Program-made: the position numbers and the translations under genes | From: Desulfofustis glycolicus DSM 9705 | Lineage (GTDB): Bacteria > Desulfobacterota > Desulfobulbia > Desulfobulbales > Desulfocapsaceae | Direction of reading: 5' to 3' | DNA: 64,000 bases | Assembly: GCF_900130015.1 (NCBI RefSeq) | Contig: NZ_FQXS01000001.1 | Span: 186,001-250,000, forward strand | Part shown: positions 49,952 to 58,176 of the stretch, in pieces | Layout of the letters: every line of letters begins with the position of its first letter | How positions within the stretch are numbered: the first letter of the stretch is position 1 | Notes under the pieces: model-generated | The model's database searches: none | What the model saw: the letters and a program-made list of their open reading frames with translations, nothing else | Told to the model about the DNA's origin: nothing

Positions 49952-50605
49952 CTAGAAGCGCTTGAGGGCCGCCCCGACAACGAGCGGCGCTTCGGTCAGT
50001 TGCAGGACGATTTCCAGTTCGGTCTCCGCAGCGATCTCTTCGAGTACCAGGCCGTCGGGTTGCACGCTGATCACCGCCAATTCGGTAATAATCAGATCCA
50101 CGCAGGCCCGCGCGGTCAACGGCAGCGTGCAGGAGCGCAGAATTTTCGGCTCGCCCTTCCTGGTGGCATGGGTGGTGGTAATGATCAACCGCCGTGCCTT
50201 CTGGGCGAGTTCCATGGCACCGCCGATTCCGGGGGCAAATTTCCCGGGAATGATCCAATTGGCCAAATCGCCCTGCTGCGAGACCTCCAGGGCCCCGAGA
50301 AAGCTCACGTCCAACCGGCCGCCCCGGACCAGCGAGAAACTGAGCGCCGAATCGCAGAATGACGCGCCCGGCACCACGGTGATGTAGGTGCCGCCGGCAT
50401 CGATCAGGTTCCGGTCGGCCTTGCCGGGAGCACTGATGGTGCCGGCCCCGACGATGCCATTTTCCGAGTGCATGGTCAACGGCAGATCGGGCGGCAGGAA
50501 GGACGGGATCAGGGTCGGAATACCGATACCCAGGTTGATCACCTGGCCGGCCTGGATTTCACGGGCTGCCCGGCGGGCAATTTTCGTTTTGGCGTCAACG
50601 GACAT
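49952..50605 (-). CDS. 3-oxoacid CoA-transferase subunit B (AtoA/CtfB-like)
   Basis: The start is placed at ATG 50605 ([14 protein letters not shown]), overlapping ctfA by 11 bases, as is usual for these pairs. The 217-aa protein has NLGIGIPTLIPSFL, the catalytic Glu in MHSENGIVGAG and GALEVSQQGDLANWIIPGK. Together with subunit A it transfers CoA between an acyl-CoA donor and a 3-oxo acid or similar acceptor. The partner thiolase and aminotransferase in the cluster indicate activation of a 3-oxo acid produced by transamination. Confidence 0.9.
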   Translation of the reverse strand: MSVDAKTKIARRAAREIQAGQVINLGIGIPTLIPSFLPPDLPLTMHSENGIVGAGTISAPGKADRNLIDAGGTYITVVPGASFCDSALSFSLVRGGRLDVSFLGALEVSQQGDLANWIIPGKFAPGIGGAMELAQKARRLIITTTHATRKGEPKILRSCTLPLTARACVDLIITELAVISVQPDGLVLEEIAAETELEIVLQLTEAPLVVGAALKRF

Positions 50606-51290
50606 GATGGTGCAACACTCCGTAGGCAGGCAGAAGTTCCTCAATGGCAACCACCCGGTCGACAAACGCGCCGGGAGTATGGATCTCGTCAGGCGCCAAC
50701 TCGCCGATCTCGACCACCTGTTCCGCCTCGGCAATCACCAGATCGGCGGCGGTAGCCATCAACGGGTTGAAGTTGCGGGCGCTCTTCTCGTAGACCAGGT
50801 TGCCGGCTCGATCGGCTTTGGCCGCATGGACCAGGGCGATATCGGCACGCAGGGCCGGCTCGACAATTCCGTCTCGATCGCCGCAGCGTAGTAGCTGCTT
50901 GTCGTTACGCAAGATGGTATCGATACCGATATCGGAGACGATGGCCAGCAGGCCGGCGCCACCGGCCCTGATCTTTTCGGCCAGGATGCCCTGGGGGAAG
51001 AATTCGACACCGATCGCCCCACTGTTCATCAGACCGATGACCGTTGCGTTCAGCCCGAGGTGTGAGGTGATCAACCGTCTGACCCGGCCGGCCTCGATCA
51101 GTTTCGAGACGCCGAGCCCAGCCTCGTTGGCCTCGTTCTTGATCAGGGTCAACTCACTCACCCCCTTGGCAAGCAGCGCTTCGATCAGCAAAAACGGTGT
51201 GCCGGGCACGCCGAAGCCGCCGACCATGACGCTCTGGCCATCGGTCACCGGCGCGATCGCCTGCTGGGCAGAGATCGTCTTGTCGATCAT
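50595..51290 (-). CDS. 3-oxoacid CoA-transferase subunit A (AtoD/CtfA-like)
   Basis: The 231-aa protein has the A-subunit pattern: [35 protein letters not shown], and [20 protein letters not shown]. Subunits A and B together perform the CoA transfer. Its ATG at 51290 overlaps the stop of the ABC ATPase gene (ATGA), so import and catabolism are translated together. ctfB follows with an 11-base overlap. Confidence 0.9.
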   Translation of the reverse strand: MIDKTISAQQAIAPVTDGQSVMVGGFGVPGTPFLLIEALLAKGVSELTLIKNEANEAGLGVSKLIEAGRVRRLITSHLGLNATVIGLMNSGAIGVEFFPQGILAEKIRAGGAGLLAIVSDIGIDTILRNDKQLLRCGDRDGIVEPALRADIALVHAAKADRAGNLVYEKSARNFNPLMATAADLVIAEAEQVVEIGELAPDEIHTPGAFVDRVVAIEELLPAYGVLHHHVR

Positions 51291-52069
51291 TTCAGGACCT
51301 CGGCAAGAAACTGTCTGGTGCGCGCCTCCTTCGGGGCGCTGAATATCTCCTGGGGTGGCGCATCCTCGACCACCAGTCCGTCGGCCATAAAGATGACTCT
51401 GTCACCGACCTTCTCGGCAAACCCCATCTCATGGGTAACCACCAGCATCGTCATGCCGTCACGCGCCAGTCCTTCCATGACCCGCAGCACGTCGCCAACC
51501 AGCTCCGGGTCGAGCGCCGAGGTAACCTCGTCAAAGAGCATCACCTTCGGTTTCATGGCCAGGGCCCGGGCTATGGCCACCCGCTGCTGCTGGCCGCCGG
51601 AGAGCATGCACGGATAATTATCCATCTTGTCGGCCAACCCGACCCGATCGAGCAAGGAAATGGCAGCCTGGCGAGCCTCTTCGCGCCTTACCCCGAGCAC
51701 CTGAATCGGTGCCTCCATGATGTTCTCCAGCACGGTCATGTGCGGGAACAGGTTGAATTGCTGGAAGACCATGCCGACTTCGCAGCGAATCCGGTTGAGA
51801 TGACTCTCGAAGGCCCGGCGGCTCTTGGTGGTGTCATTGATCAACACACCCTCCAGGTAGATTTCGCCGCCGGTTGGTGGTTCCAGGTGATTGACGCAAC
51901 GGAGCAGCGTCGATTTACCCGACCCGCTCGGCCCGATGATGACCAGCACTTCCTGTTGGGCCACCTCCAGGTTGACACCGTTGAGCACGGCCAGTTCGCC
52001 AAAGCTCTTCTGAAGGTTGTTGATATGCAGCATGGTTGACTGGGTCCGGTCCGGTGAATGCGATGTCAT
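51287..52069 (-). CDS. Polar amino-acid ABC transporter ATP-binding protein
   Basis: ATG 52069 ([10 protein letters not shown]) has GGAGG upstream; ATG 52033 is a possible start. The 260-aa protein has Walker [16 protein letters not shown], the Q-loop [10 protein letters not shown], the signature [15 protein letters not shown], Walker [13 protein letters not shown] and the switch His in [10 protein letters not shown]. This matches the GlnQ/HisP class that imports polar amino acids. It overlaps the permease by four bases upstream and ctfA by four bases downstream, forming one tightly coupled block. Confidence 0.95.
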   Translation of the reverse strand: MTSHSPDRTQSTMLHINNLQKSFGELAVLNGVNLEVAQQEVLVIIGPSGSGKSTLLRCVNHLEPPTGGEIYLEGVLINDTTKSRRAFESHLNRIRCEVGMVFQQFNLFPHMTVLENIMEAPIQVLGVRREEARQAAISLLDRVGLADKMDNYPCMLSGGQQQRVAIARALAMKPKVMLFDEVTSALDPELVGDVLRVMEGLARDGMTMLVVTHEMGFAEKVGDRVIFMADGLVVEDAPPQEIFSAPKEARTRQFLAEVLK

Positions 52070-52728
52070 GATCTTCGAGCCTCCGTGCGGGTACGCTTCT
52101 CCACCCAAGTGAGCAGCAGACTGGCTGAAGAAGTCAAAACGGCATACAGGACCGCCGCCATCACGTACATCTCGAACGGTTTATACGTGGAACCGATGAG
52201 ACGTTGAGCGGTCAGGGTAAGTTCGACGACGGTGATGGTTGAGACGAGCGAGGTGTCCTTGATCAGGATAACGAAATTGTTGCCCAACGGCGGGATGATG
52301 ATGCGCAGGGCCTGTGGCAGGATGATCCGGCGCATCGCCAGTGCTCCGTTCATGCCGAGCGACCGGGCCGCCTCCGTCTGGCCGTAGGGCACCGAAATGA
52401 TGCCGCCGCGGATGGTTTCCGCATTATAGGCACCGACGTTCAAGGCCAGACCGAGAACCCCGGAAAAAAACGGCCCCAGGTCTATCCCGATCTGCGGCAG
52501 GCCGAAATAGATGATGAACAACTGCACCAGCAACGGTGTGGAACGAATCAGCCAGACGTAGAAGACCGCCGGCCAACGGAGCAATGGATTGATCGACAGC
52601 TTGCACAATGCCGCGATCAGACCGAATATTAGTCCGAATAACAGGGACAAAATGGAGATTTTCAGGGTCAACAGCGCCCCGGTGACAAAAAACGGGAAAT
52701 AGTGAATGATGATATTCCAATCGAACAT
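52066..52728 (-). CDS. Polar amino-acid ABC transporter permease
   Basis: The start is taken as ATG 52728 ([15 protein letters not shown]), with AGGAACC upstream. The 220-aa protein has about five membrane helices and the EAA-type loop [20 protein letters not shown] near residue 125. This is the HisM/GlnP single-permease type used as a homodimer or with a second permease. The SBP gene lies 283 bases upstream on the same strand, with an intervening hairpin, and the ATPase gene overlaps by four bases. Confidence 0.92.
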   Translation of the reverse strand: MFDWNIIIHYFPFFVTGALLTLKISILSLLFGLIFGLIAALCKLSINPLLRWPAVFYVWLIRSTPLLVQLFIIYFGLPQIGIDLGPFFSGVLGLALNVGAYNAETIRGGIISVPYGQTEAARSLGMNGALAMRRIILPQALRIIIPPLGNNFVILIKDTSLVSTITVVELTLTAQRLIGSTYKPFEMYVMAAVLYAVLTSSASLLLTWVEKRTRTEARRS

Positions 52729-52865
52729 ACGCGGTTCCTGTTTTAACGGCCTCGTACAAACCGGAACGATCGTTACCTCTAAGGTTCTCGCCACACGAGA
52801 CAAGACGGTAACGGAACAGCCGGTTCAGAATACTTCCACCTGCGGCCCGGTGCGAGAACCTGTCA

Positions 52866-52891
52866 CCCGGGAAGAACCTGCTCTTCCCGGG
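52866..52891. repeat. Perfect 10-bp hairpin between SBP and permease genes
   Basis: CCCGGGAAGA (52866-52875) and TCTTCCCGGG (52882-52891) flank a six-base loop. No T-run follows on either strand. It is located where a stem-loop often limits read-through and stabilises the upstream SBP message, giving more SBP than permease; this role is inferred. Confidence 0.6.
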
Positions 52892-53011
52892 TACGCAATC
52901 CTCAAGGCGGAGAGACTACCCCGCATCGCACCCTTAACGGACGGCGATCAATGCCGGGCAACGCCGCCGAGATCAGCCGGATCCCGGCGGTCCAGAGCGA
53001 ATGATCGGGAC

Positions 53012-53782
53012 TTAGCGGACATCGATACCAAGCCATTTCATCGAGATTTCTTTGTAGGTTCCGTCGTCTTTCATGGCCTGCAACGCTTCGTTGATGGCCT
53101 GCTTGAGTTCTGGATTGTCCTGGCGCATCGCTATGCCCATTTTTTCTTCATAGAGCAGATCCCCAACCATCTGGATCGGCGCACCTTTGTCCTTGATGGC
53201 CAGGGCGCCGACGATCCGGTCGGTGACAAACCCGTCAAGACGACCGTTGGTCACCTCCAAGATAATATCCGGGTCACCCTTGTAGGTGCGGATATCTACA
53301 TCCTTGATATGTTCCCTGATCCATGTTTCGAAGGTGGTGCCCAACGTCACCCCGATCTTTTTGCCGGCCAGATCGTCCACCGAGGTAATCGGCGACCCCT
53401 TCTTGACAAACATCTGCGCGCCGGATCGATAGTAATGGTCGGAAAAATCAATCGACTTGAGCCGCTCTTCGGTGATGGCCATGCTGCCGCAGATCAGATC
53501 GTGTTTTTTCGCCAACAGACCGGCAATGATACCGTCCCAGGCAGTGCTGATCGGGACACCGGTCACCCCGATCCGACGGGCAATCTCTTTGCCGATCTCG
53601 ACATCGAAGCCAGCCAGTTCATTCTTGTCGTTGACGAAATTGAAAGGCGGGTACTGGCCGCTCATGGCCATGGTCAATTCGCCCTTCGCCTTGATTCGCT
53701 GAAGGTCATCGGCACAGGCCGGTTGCAGAAACAGAAAAGCGGCCACCAGAAAGGTCATTACAACGGTCATTGTTCGCTTCAT
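53012..53782 (-). CDS. Polar amino-acid ABC transporter substrate-binding protein
   Basis: ATG 53782 (MKRTMTVVMTF) starts a signal peptide (FLVAAFLFLQPACA), with GAGGAGAG upstream; the longer frame is rejected. The 256-aa protein follows the family 3 SBP fold: LTMAMSGQYPPFNFVNDKNE, GFDVEIGKEIARRIGV, DLICGSMAITEERLKSIDFS. It captures a polar amino acid-like ligand in the periplasm. It is the third gene after iclR and the aminotransferase, and the transporter pieces continue downstream. Confidence 0.92.
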   Translation of the reverse strand: MKRTMTVVMTFLVAAFLFLQPACADDLQRIKAKGELTMAMSGQYPPFNFVNDKNELAGFDVEIGKEIARRIGVTGVPISTAWDGIIAGLLAKKHDLICGSMAITEERLKSIDFSDHYYRSGAQMFVKKGSPITSVDDLAGKKIGVTLGTTFETWIREHIKDVDIRTYKGDPDIILEVTNGRLDGFVTDRIVGALAIKDKGAPIQMVGDLLYEEKMGIAMRQDNPELKQAINEALQAMKDDGTYKEISMKWLGIDVR

Positions 53783-53875
53783 GAGACTCTCTCCTCTTGT
53801 TGTCGGTTGCACTGTTCACATTGAGTCCGCCCGGCGGATTCAATGCCTTGTGGAACGGCCAGCACCAGAACAGCC

Positions 53876-55219
53876 TCAGGCACCGGCCAACCGGGTCGAT
53901 GCCTCATCCAGACTACGACCCAGCCTGTCGAGCAGCTCGTCCACCTCCGTTTCCTTGATGATCAGCGGAGGGGCAACCAGGATGTGGTCGCCGGAAAGCC
54001 CGTTGATCGATCGCCGGGGATAGACTATCAACCCGTTGGCAAAGGCCCGGGCGGTGACCAAGTTGCCCACCTGCAGGTGATCGGCAAACGGGGTGCGCGT
54101 GTCCCGGTCGCTGACGAACTCCAGGGCCGTCAACAGCCCTTTGCCGCGCACCTCGCCGATAATCGGATATTTGACTGCCAGGCGCCGGAGGCCCTGCAGG
54201 AGTCGCTCGCCCATTGCTGCAGCCCGGTCGGCCAGACCGTCATCGACAATCCGCTTGAGCACTGCCCGACCGACCGCACAGGCCATCGGATTGCCGGCAT
54301 ACGTGTGGCCGTGCGGAAAACCGCCGGTCGCCAGGACGCTGTCAACGATATCACCACGGCACATCACCGCTCCGAGCGGGAAATAGCCTGAGGCCATGCC
54401 TTTGGACAGGGCCACGATATCGGCCTGAAGATCCCAATGTTGATAAGCAAACAGCTTTCCCGTTCGGCCGAATCCGGTCATAACCTCGTCAAGTATCAGT
54501 AAGATCGAGTATTTGTCACATATCTTCCGGATGACCGCAAAGTAATCGTCGGGCGGTGGCAGGGCGCCGGTACTCGCTCCGCCAATCGGCTCGGCCACGA
54601 ACCCGGCCACATTTTCCGGACCGAGTTGTTTAATCATCGTTTCCAAGGCATGGGCGCAGGACAGTGAACAGGTCGGATACGACTGCCCGTAATGACAGCG
54701 ATAACAATACGGCGCCGGAATTTTCGGAGCCGATTTGATCATCGGCCGGTAATGGATTTCCAGCGGGGCATAACTGGTGAGCGCCAGTGCCCCGAGCGTC
54801 GAACCGTGATAGGAAGGGAACCGGCTGATGAACAGGTATCGGCCGCCGTCACCGCGGCTCAGGTGATAGGTCCGGCATAGCTTGATGGCCGATTCGACGG
54901 CCTCTGACCCGCCGGAAACATAAAAAACCCGGCTCAGGCTGGAGGCCGCATGATGTACCAGTTGCTGTGCCAGTTCAACTGCCGGTCCGTTTTCAAACTG
55001 GGTGCGATAGGTGAAGAACGTCGATTGGGCCTGCTGCGTGATCGCATCGAGAACCGCCGGATCGCCATGACCGATATTGCAGATGATCGCCCCGGAGCTG
55101 CCGTCCATGTAACGCTTACCGTCCTCGTCCCAGATATAGATCCCCTCCGCGCGCGACACGAGCGGAATGTGCGACGAGGTTTGATAGAAAAGAGGGTTTT
55201 GTGTCGTTGAAGCGTTCAT
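53876..55219 (-). CDS. Class III aminotransferase, omega or beta-amino acid type
   Basis: The 447-aa protein begins SSHIPLVSRAEGIYIWDEDG and has VFYVSGGSEAVESAIKLCRT, DEVMTGFGRTGKLFAYQ and the PLP lysine in ALSKGMASGYFPLGAVM. The cysteine cluster CYRCHYGQSYPTCSLSC has the same CxxC-x8-C-x3-C spacing as in the gabT product, an unusual shared feature. Class III enzymes move amino groups from omega- or beta-positions to pyruvate or 2-oxoglutarate. It directly follows the IclR gene and starts the catabolic operon. The substrate is inferred, not known. Confidence 0.85.
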   Translation of the reverse strand: MNASTTQNPLFYQTSSHIPLVSRAEGIYIWDEDGKRYMDGSSGAIICNIGHGDPAVLDAITQQAQSTFFTYRTQFENGPAVELAQQLVHHAASSLSRVFYVSGGSEAVESAIKLCRTYHLSRGDGGRYLFISRFPSYHGSTLGALALTSYAPLEIHYRPMIKSAPKIPAPYCYRCHYGQSYPTCSLSCAHALETMIKQLGPENVAGFVAEPIGGASTGALPPPDDYFAVIRKICDKYSILLILDEVMTGFGRTGKLFAYQHWDLQADIVALSKGMASGYFPLGAVMCRGDIVDSVLATGGFPHGHTYAGNPMACAVGRAVLKRIVDDGLADRAAAMGERLLQGLRRLAVKYPIIGEVRGKGLLTALEFVSDRDTRTPFADHLQVGNLVTARAFANGLIVYPRRSINGLSGDHILVAPPLIIKETEVDELLDRLGRSLDEASTRLAGA

Positions 55220-55283
55220 CGCAAATCACCTCGCATCAGCAATGGAGGAGCGACCGAAGGGAGCTCGATCGCCGGGAAAACTA

Positions 55284-56078
55284 TTAGCCGCGCTGCCGAT
55301 CATCGAGCGGAATGGCGGCTGACAGCCGGGCCGCCAGATCAATGACCAGAGGGGCGTACTGTTCGACGATCTCGTCGGGACGACGCTGCAGAACCGAAAA
55401 ATCAAACGACACTCCGCCGACGCCGCGGCCGGTAAAGGGATGAATGAGTGGCGCCGCTATGGCGATCAGACCGGGCAAGTATTCCTCGACGTTCATCGCA
55501 TACCCGTTACGCTTGGCCTCGAGCAGTTCTTCGAGCAGAGCACTGCGCTCGGTAACCGTGCGGTTCGTCCGGGGAGAAAGATCAAGTGTTGCAACTCTGG
55601 CACGCAATTCCGGGTCCGGTAATGAAGCGAGATAGGCTTTCCCGAGGGCGGTCGTATGCAGACAATTTCTCGTAAAGTCGGGCAACGTGTACGTCAGCGT
55701 ATCCGCCGCTTCCCGGTGGTAAATGCGCATCATGTCGTCATCCACGGAAAGCGCGACATCGATGGTAATATTGAAACGCGCGTGGATATCGTCGACAATG
55801 GTCTTGATCAGACGCCGATGGTCTGAAGCCCGCATCAGATTATTGCAGAAAGCCAGGCAAAAGATCGACGGCCTGATCAGTTTGGTCGACTCTTCTTTCT
55901 CCAGATAACCCATCTCCACCAGCGTATTGATATAGCGGTAGGTCGAAGTCATATTCAGTCCGAGTTTTTTGGCGATCTCGGTCTGGTTGAGCGCGGGCGT
56001 CTCCCGATTGAACAGGGCAAGGATTTTCAGTCCTTTCTCGAGTGACTTGGAAAAATAGGATTCGTTGGCTGGCATCAT
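55284..56078 (-). CDS. IclR-family transcriptional regulator
   Basis: The 264-aa protein has the winged HTH (SLEKGLKILALFNRETPALN, then QTEIAKKLGLNMTSTYRYIN), followed by the IclR effector domain. The latter contains NITIDVALSVDDDMMRIYHR, the conserved LHTTALGKAYLASLP and GLIAIAAPLIHPF. It is the first gene of the catabolic cluster, with the aminotransferase 64 bases downstream. An AT-rich perfect palindrome overlapping its start region (56083-56097) suggests autoregulation. The ligand is probably the cluster's substrate or an intermediate. Confidence 0.9.
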   Translation of the reverse strand: MMPANESYFSKSLEKGLKILALFNRETPALNQTEIAKKLGLNMTSTYRYINTLVEMGYLEKEESTKLIRPSIFCLAFCNNLMRASDHRRLIKTIVDDIHARFNITIDVALSVDDDMMRIYHREAADTLTYTLPDFTRNCLHTTALGKAYLASLPDPELRARVATLDLSPRTNRTVTERSALLEELLEAKRNGYAMNVEEYLPGLIAIAAPLIHPFTGRGVGGVSFDFSVLQRRPDEIVEQYAPLVIDLAARLSAAIPLDDRQRG

Positions 56079-56082
56079 TTTT

Positions 56083-56115
56083 TTACTATAATAGTAATTA
56101 GGTTCCGATTATAGT
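56083..56115. promoter_or_regulatory. Palindromic operator candidates upstream of iclR
   Basis: TTACTATAATAGTAA (56083-56097) is a perfect 15-base palindrome four bases before the iclR start. ACTATAAT within it is repeated in inverted orientation at 56108-56115 (ATTATAGT). The arrangement fits binding of a dimeric regulator overlapping the promoter and start region. Binding is inferred. Confidence 0.45.
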
Positions 56116-56240
56116 TAATTACCGTGCGCCTCCATGCTTGTCAACAAAAAATCAGAGATCTGGTCATTTTATTGCTCCAGAAGCCATCAATCATTTGAAT
56201 TAAAAAATATTTTAATAGATTTGCGGTTGCCGGCACCCGA

Positions 56241-56281
56241 CAAAAAAAGCCATTGTTCCTCCTGACGAGGAACAATGGCTT
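56241..56281 (-). terminator. Rho-independent terminator after the DUF5320 gene
   Basis: A perfect 15-bp stem (56247-56261 with 56267-56281) closes a five-base loop. On the minus strand the T-run TTTTTTT follows the stem. It lies 24 bases past the DUF5320 stop. Confidence 0.85.
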
Positions 56282-56304
56282 GGTTGCTGCAAGTCAGATA
56301 GGTA

Positions 56305-56595
56305 TTATTCGGTCTTGTGCTTCAGATCTTCTATCTGTCGATTGATCGTTTGCAGATGTTGCTCGAGCCGCTGCGCTTCCGAAGTCAGATACTCGAGTTC
56401 GTCTTCCGGAGCGGCCATCCGTGCCCCGGGGACCGCGACGGGTACGTTTCGGCCGAAGCCGCGGCCGAAACCGCGACCGCGACCAAAGCCGCAACCATAA
56501 TACATGCCGGCCCGATCTCCGCCGGCACACCTGCCGAATCCGCCGCCGGTCATCGGTCCGCCGCCCATGGGTCCTGTTCTGTCAAATCCTGGCAT
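56305..56595 (-). CDS. DUF5320 family protein
   Basis: The 96-aa protein has the DUF5320 layout. The N-terminal Met/Gly-rich motif is MPGFDRTGPMGGGPMTGGGF with a Cys (GRCAGG). A Gly/Arg/Phe-rich middle (GFGRGRGFGRGFGRN) and a C-terminal coiled-coil helix (DELEYLTSEAQRLEQHLQTI) follow. Such small proteins accompany NifX/NafY-like or Mrp-type ATPases in anaerobes, and a metal or cluster-handling role has been supposed but is not established. It is followed by a terminator. Confidence 0.8.
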   Translation of the reverse strand: MPGFDRTGPMGGGPMTGGGFGRCAGGDRAGMYYGCGFGRGRGFGRGFGRNVPVAVPGARMAAPEDELEYLTSEAQRLEQHLQTINRQIEDLKHKTE

Positions 56596-56641
56596 ATCGT
56601 ACCTCCATTATTGTATATGGCTCTCTTGCGGGCAATCGGGG

Positions 56642-56854
56642 TCAGCCGTTTTGCCCGCGCCGACCGCCGCGACCGCCACCGCCGCGGCCCTTGCCGCCGC
56701 CGGTGCCGTCTCGCCGTCCCTGACCGCCGCCACGGCCAAGACCACGACCGGGGCGCTGCGTTCCGAGATTGTCCGGGCGATCATTCGACCGTTTATCCAC
56801 CTGATCTCTCTGGTCCGGGTCCAGCGGCCCGTTACCATCTTTTTGCGGCATCAT
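56642..56854 (-). CDS. Gly/Arg-rich small protein
   Basis: The start is placed at ATG 56854 or 56851, with AGGAGG six bases upstream, giving about 70 aa. The N-terminal half is acidic and polar (DGNGPLDPDQRDQVDKRSND). The C-terminal half is almost entirely Gly/Arg (GRGLGRGGGQGRRDG, then GKGRGGGGRGGRRGQNG). No domain can be assigned. It lies between DUF134 and DUF5320, all on one strand, and the RG-rich tail suggests a nucleic-acid or metal-binding disordered region. Confidence 0.6.
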   Translation of the reverse strand: MMPQKDGNGPLDPDQRDQVDKRSNDRPDNLGTQRPGRGLGRGGGQGRRDGTGGGKGRGGGGRGGRRGQNG

Positions 56855-56967
56855 GTCTCCTCCTGTGATGGTGTCCACCGTCTCCGCCGGTCGATTCCGT
56901 CTGGAATCGCATCGGCGCGAATCGGTGAACCGGTGATTCGTAAAAACCGAAGCTTCTTATCATCAGT

Positions 56968-57300
56968 CTACTTCCAGCCCCGGTGCCGGCGACGTTGCCT
57001 GCCGTGCCCGGGGGACCCCAGGCAATAGGCACCGCCGTCGATACGCAGCCTCTGCCTCGTTACCAGTGCCGTGGCGACTGCCTGCCGGGCCTGGGCCAAA
57101 ACTCTGCCATAGGTCTGACGAGAGACGCCCATACGCTGTGCGGCTGTTTCCTGGTCGAGTTTTTCATAATCGGTGAGCCTGATGGCCTCCAACCCTTCCA
57201 TGGACAAATCGATCACTCCGGTCGGTTCAACATTCTCCGGGATATAACTGCCCACCTCGGTACTGCCGGAGATAAATCTGAGTTTTTTGGGTCGCGGCAT
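56968..57300 (-). CDS. DUF134 family HTH protein
   Basis: The 110-aa protein has the DUF134 pattern: MPRPKKLRFISG at the N-terminus, then LSMEGLEAIRLTDYEKLDQE and QETAAQRMGVSRQTYGRVLA, the sigma-70 region 4-like helix-turn-helix. DUF134 proteins are small putative regulators often encoded beside NifX-like or DUF5320 proteins in anaerobes. It is the first gene of a probable DUF134-GlyRich-DUF5320 operon. No NifX partner is in the window. Confidence 0.8.
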   Translation of the reverse strand: MPRPKKLRFISGSTEVGSYIPENVEPTGVIDLSMEGLEAIRLTDYEKLDQETAAQRMGVSRQTYGRVLAQARQAVATALVTRQRLRIDGGAYCLGSPGHGRQRRRHRGWK

Positions 57301-57489
57301 CGCTCCTCCGTATTGATCATTTGCTCATAACATAACCACCTCAGAGATTGCCCGCAAGGACTATTGTGAGCGCAAGACCAAAATAATGATCAACCTCGGT
57401 GGTGACGATCACCCTGCGACACAACCACTAACCCCGGCCGCCTTTCCGCTAGTTTTTGTTGACAAACGGCCGGCCGGCAGCTATTCCTC

Positions 57490-57645
57490 AGATATCAGGG
57501 TGTCCTTGAGACCGAAGAGGGAATCCCGTGCGAATCGGGAACGGGCCCGCCGCTGTAACCGGGGACGCGCAACGCACATGCCACTGAATATTATCGGGAA
57601 GGCGCGGTGCAGCGGACGATCCGAGAGTCAGAAGACCTGCCTTGA
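57490..57645 (+). promoter_or_regulatory. Cobalamin riboswitch
   Basis: The core GGGAAUCCCGUGCGAAUC, then ACGGGCCCGCCGCUGUAA (57519-57558), and the downstream B12 box AGUCAGAAGACCUGCC (57626-57641) are a clear match to the cobalamin riboswitch. It lies in the plus orientation, upstream of a terminator and a short ORF. Binding of adenosylcobalamin would favour termination of the downstream message. Confidence 0.9.
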
Positions 57646-57705
57646 TGATGATCGGACCAATCCCCGCGGAATAGGGATTACCGGAACGGTATCTGTGGGA
57701 CAGGG

Positions 57706-57743
57706 CCCCCGGATCGAAAATCGATCCCGGGGGTTTTTATTTT
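57706..57743 (+). terminator. Intrinsic terminator after the cobalamin riboswitch
   Basis: CCCCCGGATCGA and TCGATCCCGGGGG (57706-57733) form a stem with one bulge around AAA, followed by TTTTTATTTT (57734-57743). This is the expression platform expected for an OFF riboswitch. Confidence 0.8.
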
Positions 57744-57788
57744 CCGGGATCTCGCCTGCAACTCTCTACCTTTCCACAGGAGGAAGCC

Positions 57789-57983
57789 ATGCACCGTCAC
57801 GAGATCGCCTTTGCCAAACAGGGCGCCCTGGCCACCAGCGACTGGGACACCTACCAGACCATTATCAGGACCTGCCTGACTGATCGGCGCCGATCCCTGC
57901 CGACCGGAACAGTTCCCCTCACCACGCCACCGGCAACACAAGCGGCGCCGGGCGCCGCCCCGCCGACCAGGATACGCAGGTAG
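57789..57983 (+). CDS. 64-aa orphan ORF downstream of the cobalamin riboswitch
   Basis: GGAGG stands five bases before ATG 57789. The 64-aa product begins MHRHEIAFAKQGALATSDWD, includes DTYQTIIRTCLTDRRRSLP, and ends in a low-complexity Pro/Ala tail (PPATQAAPGAAPPTRIRR). It has no signal peptide or membrane segment. It is the only ORF controlled by the riboswitch in this region. It may be a novel small cobalamin-regulated protein or the remnant of a gene whose 3' part was lost; I do not recognise its N-terminus. Confidence 0.55.
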   Translation: MHRHEIAFAKQGALATSDWDTYQTIIRTCLTDRRRSLPTGTVPLTTPPATQAAPGAAPPTRIRR

Positions 57984-58176
57984 CGAGCCACACGATCCGG
58001 AGCAGGCCGCCCGCAAAAGCAACGGAGTGTCATGGAGATTGTCGACGACGCTCCGTCGCCCGGGCGGCAAGCAACTCGATAGCCAATTGTTTTTCTGACG
58101 AATATGCTCTAAACTGAAGCAAGTCGTCGGTCTCATCGTCACCGATGGGCCAGGAGCCAACCATCCGGACCGGGCA

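Noticed and set aside
52706-53824. 372-aa plus-strand open frame across the transporter genes
   Set aside because: It overlaps the start regions of the SBP and permease on the opposite strand and has no domain; the two minus-strand genes are well supported.
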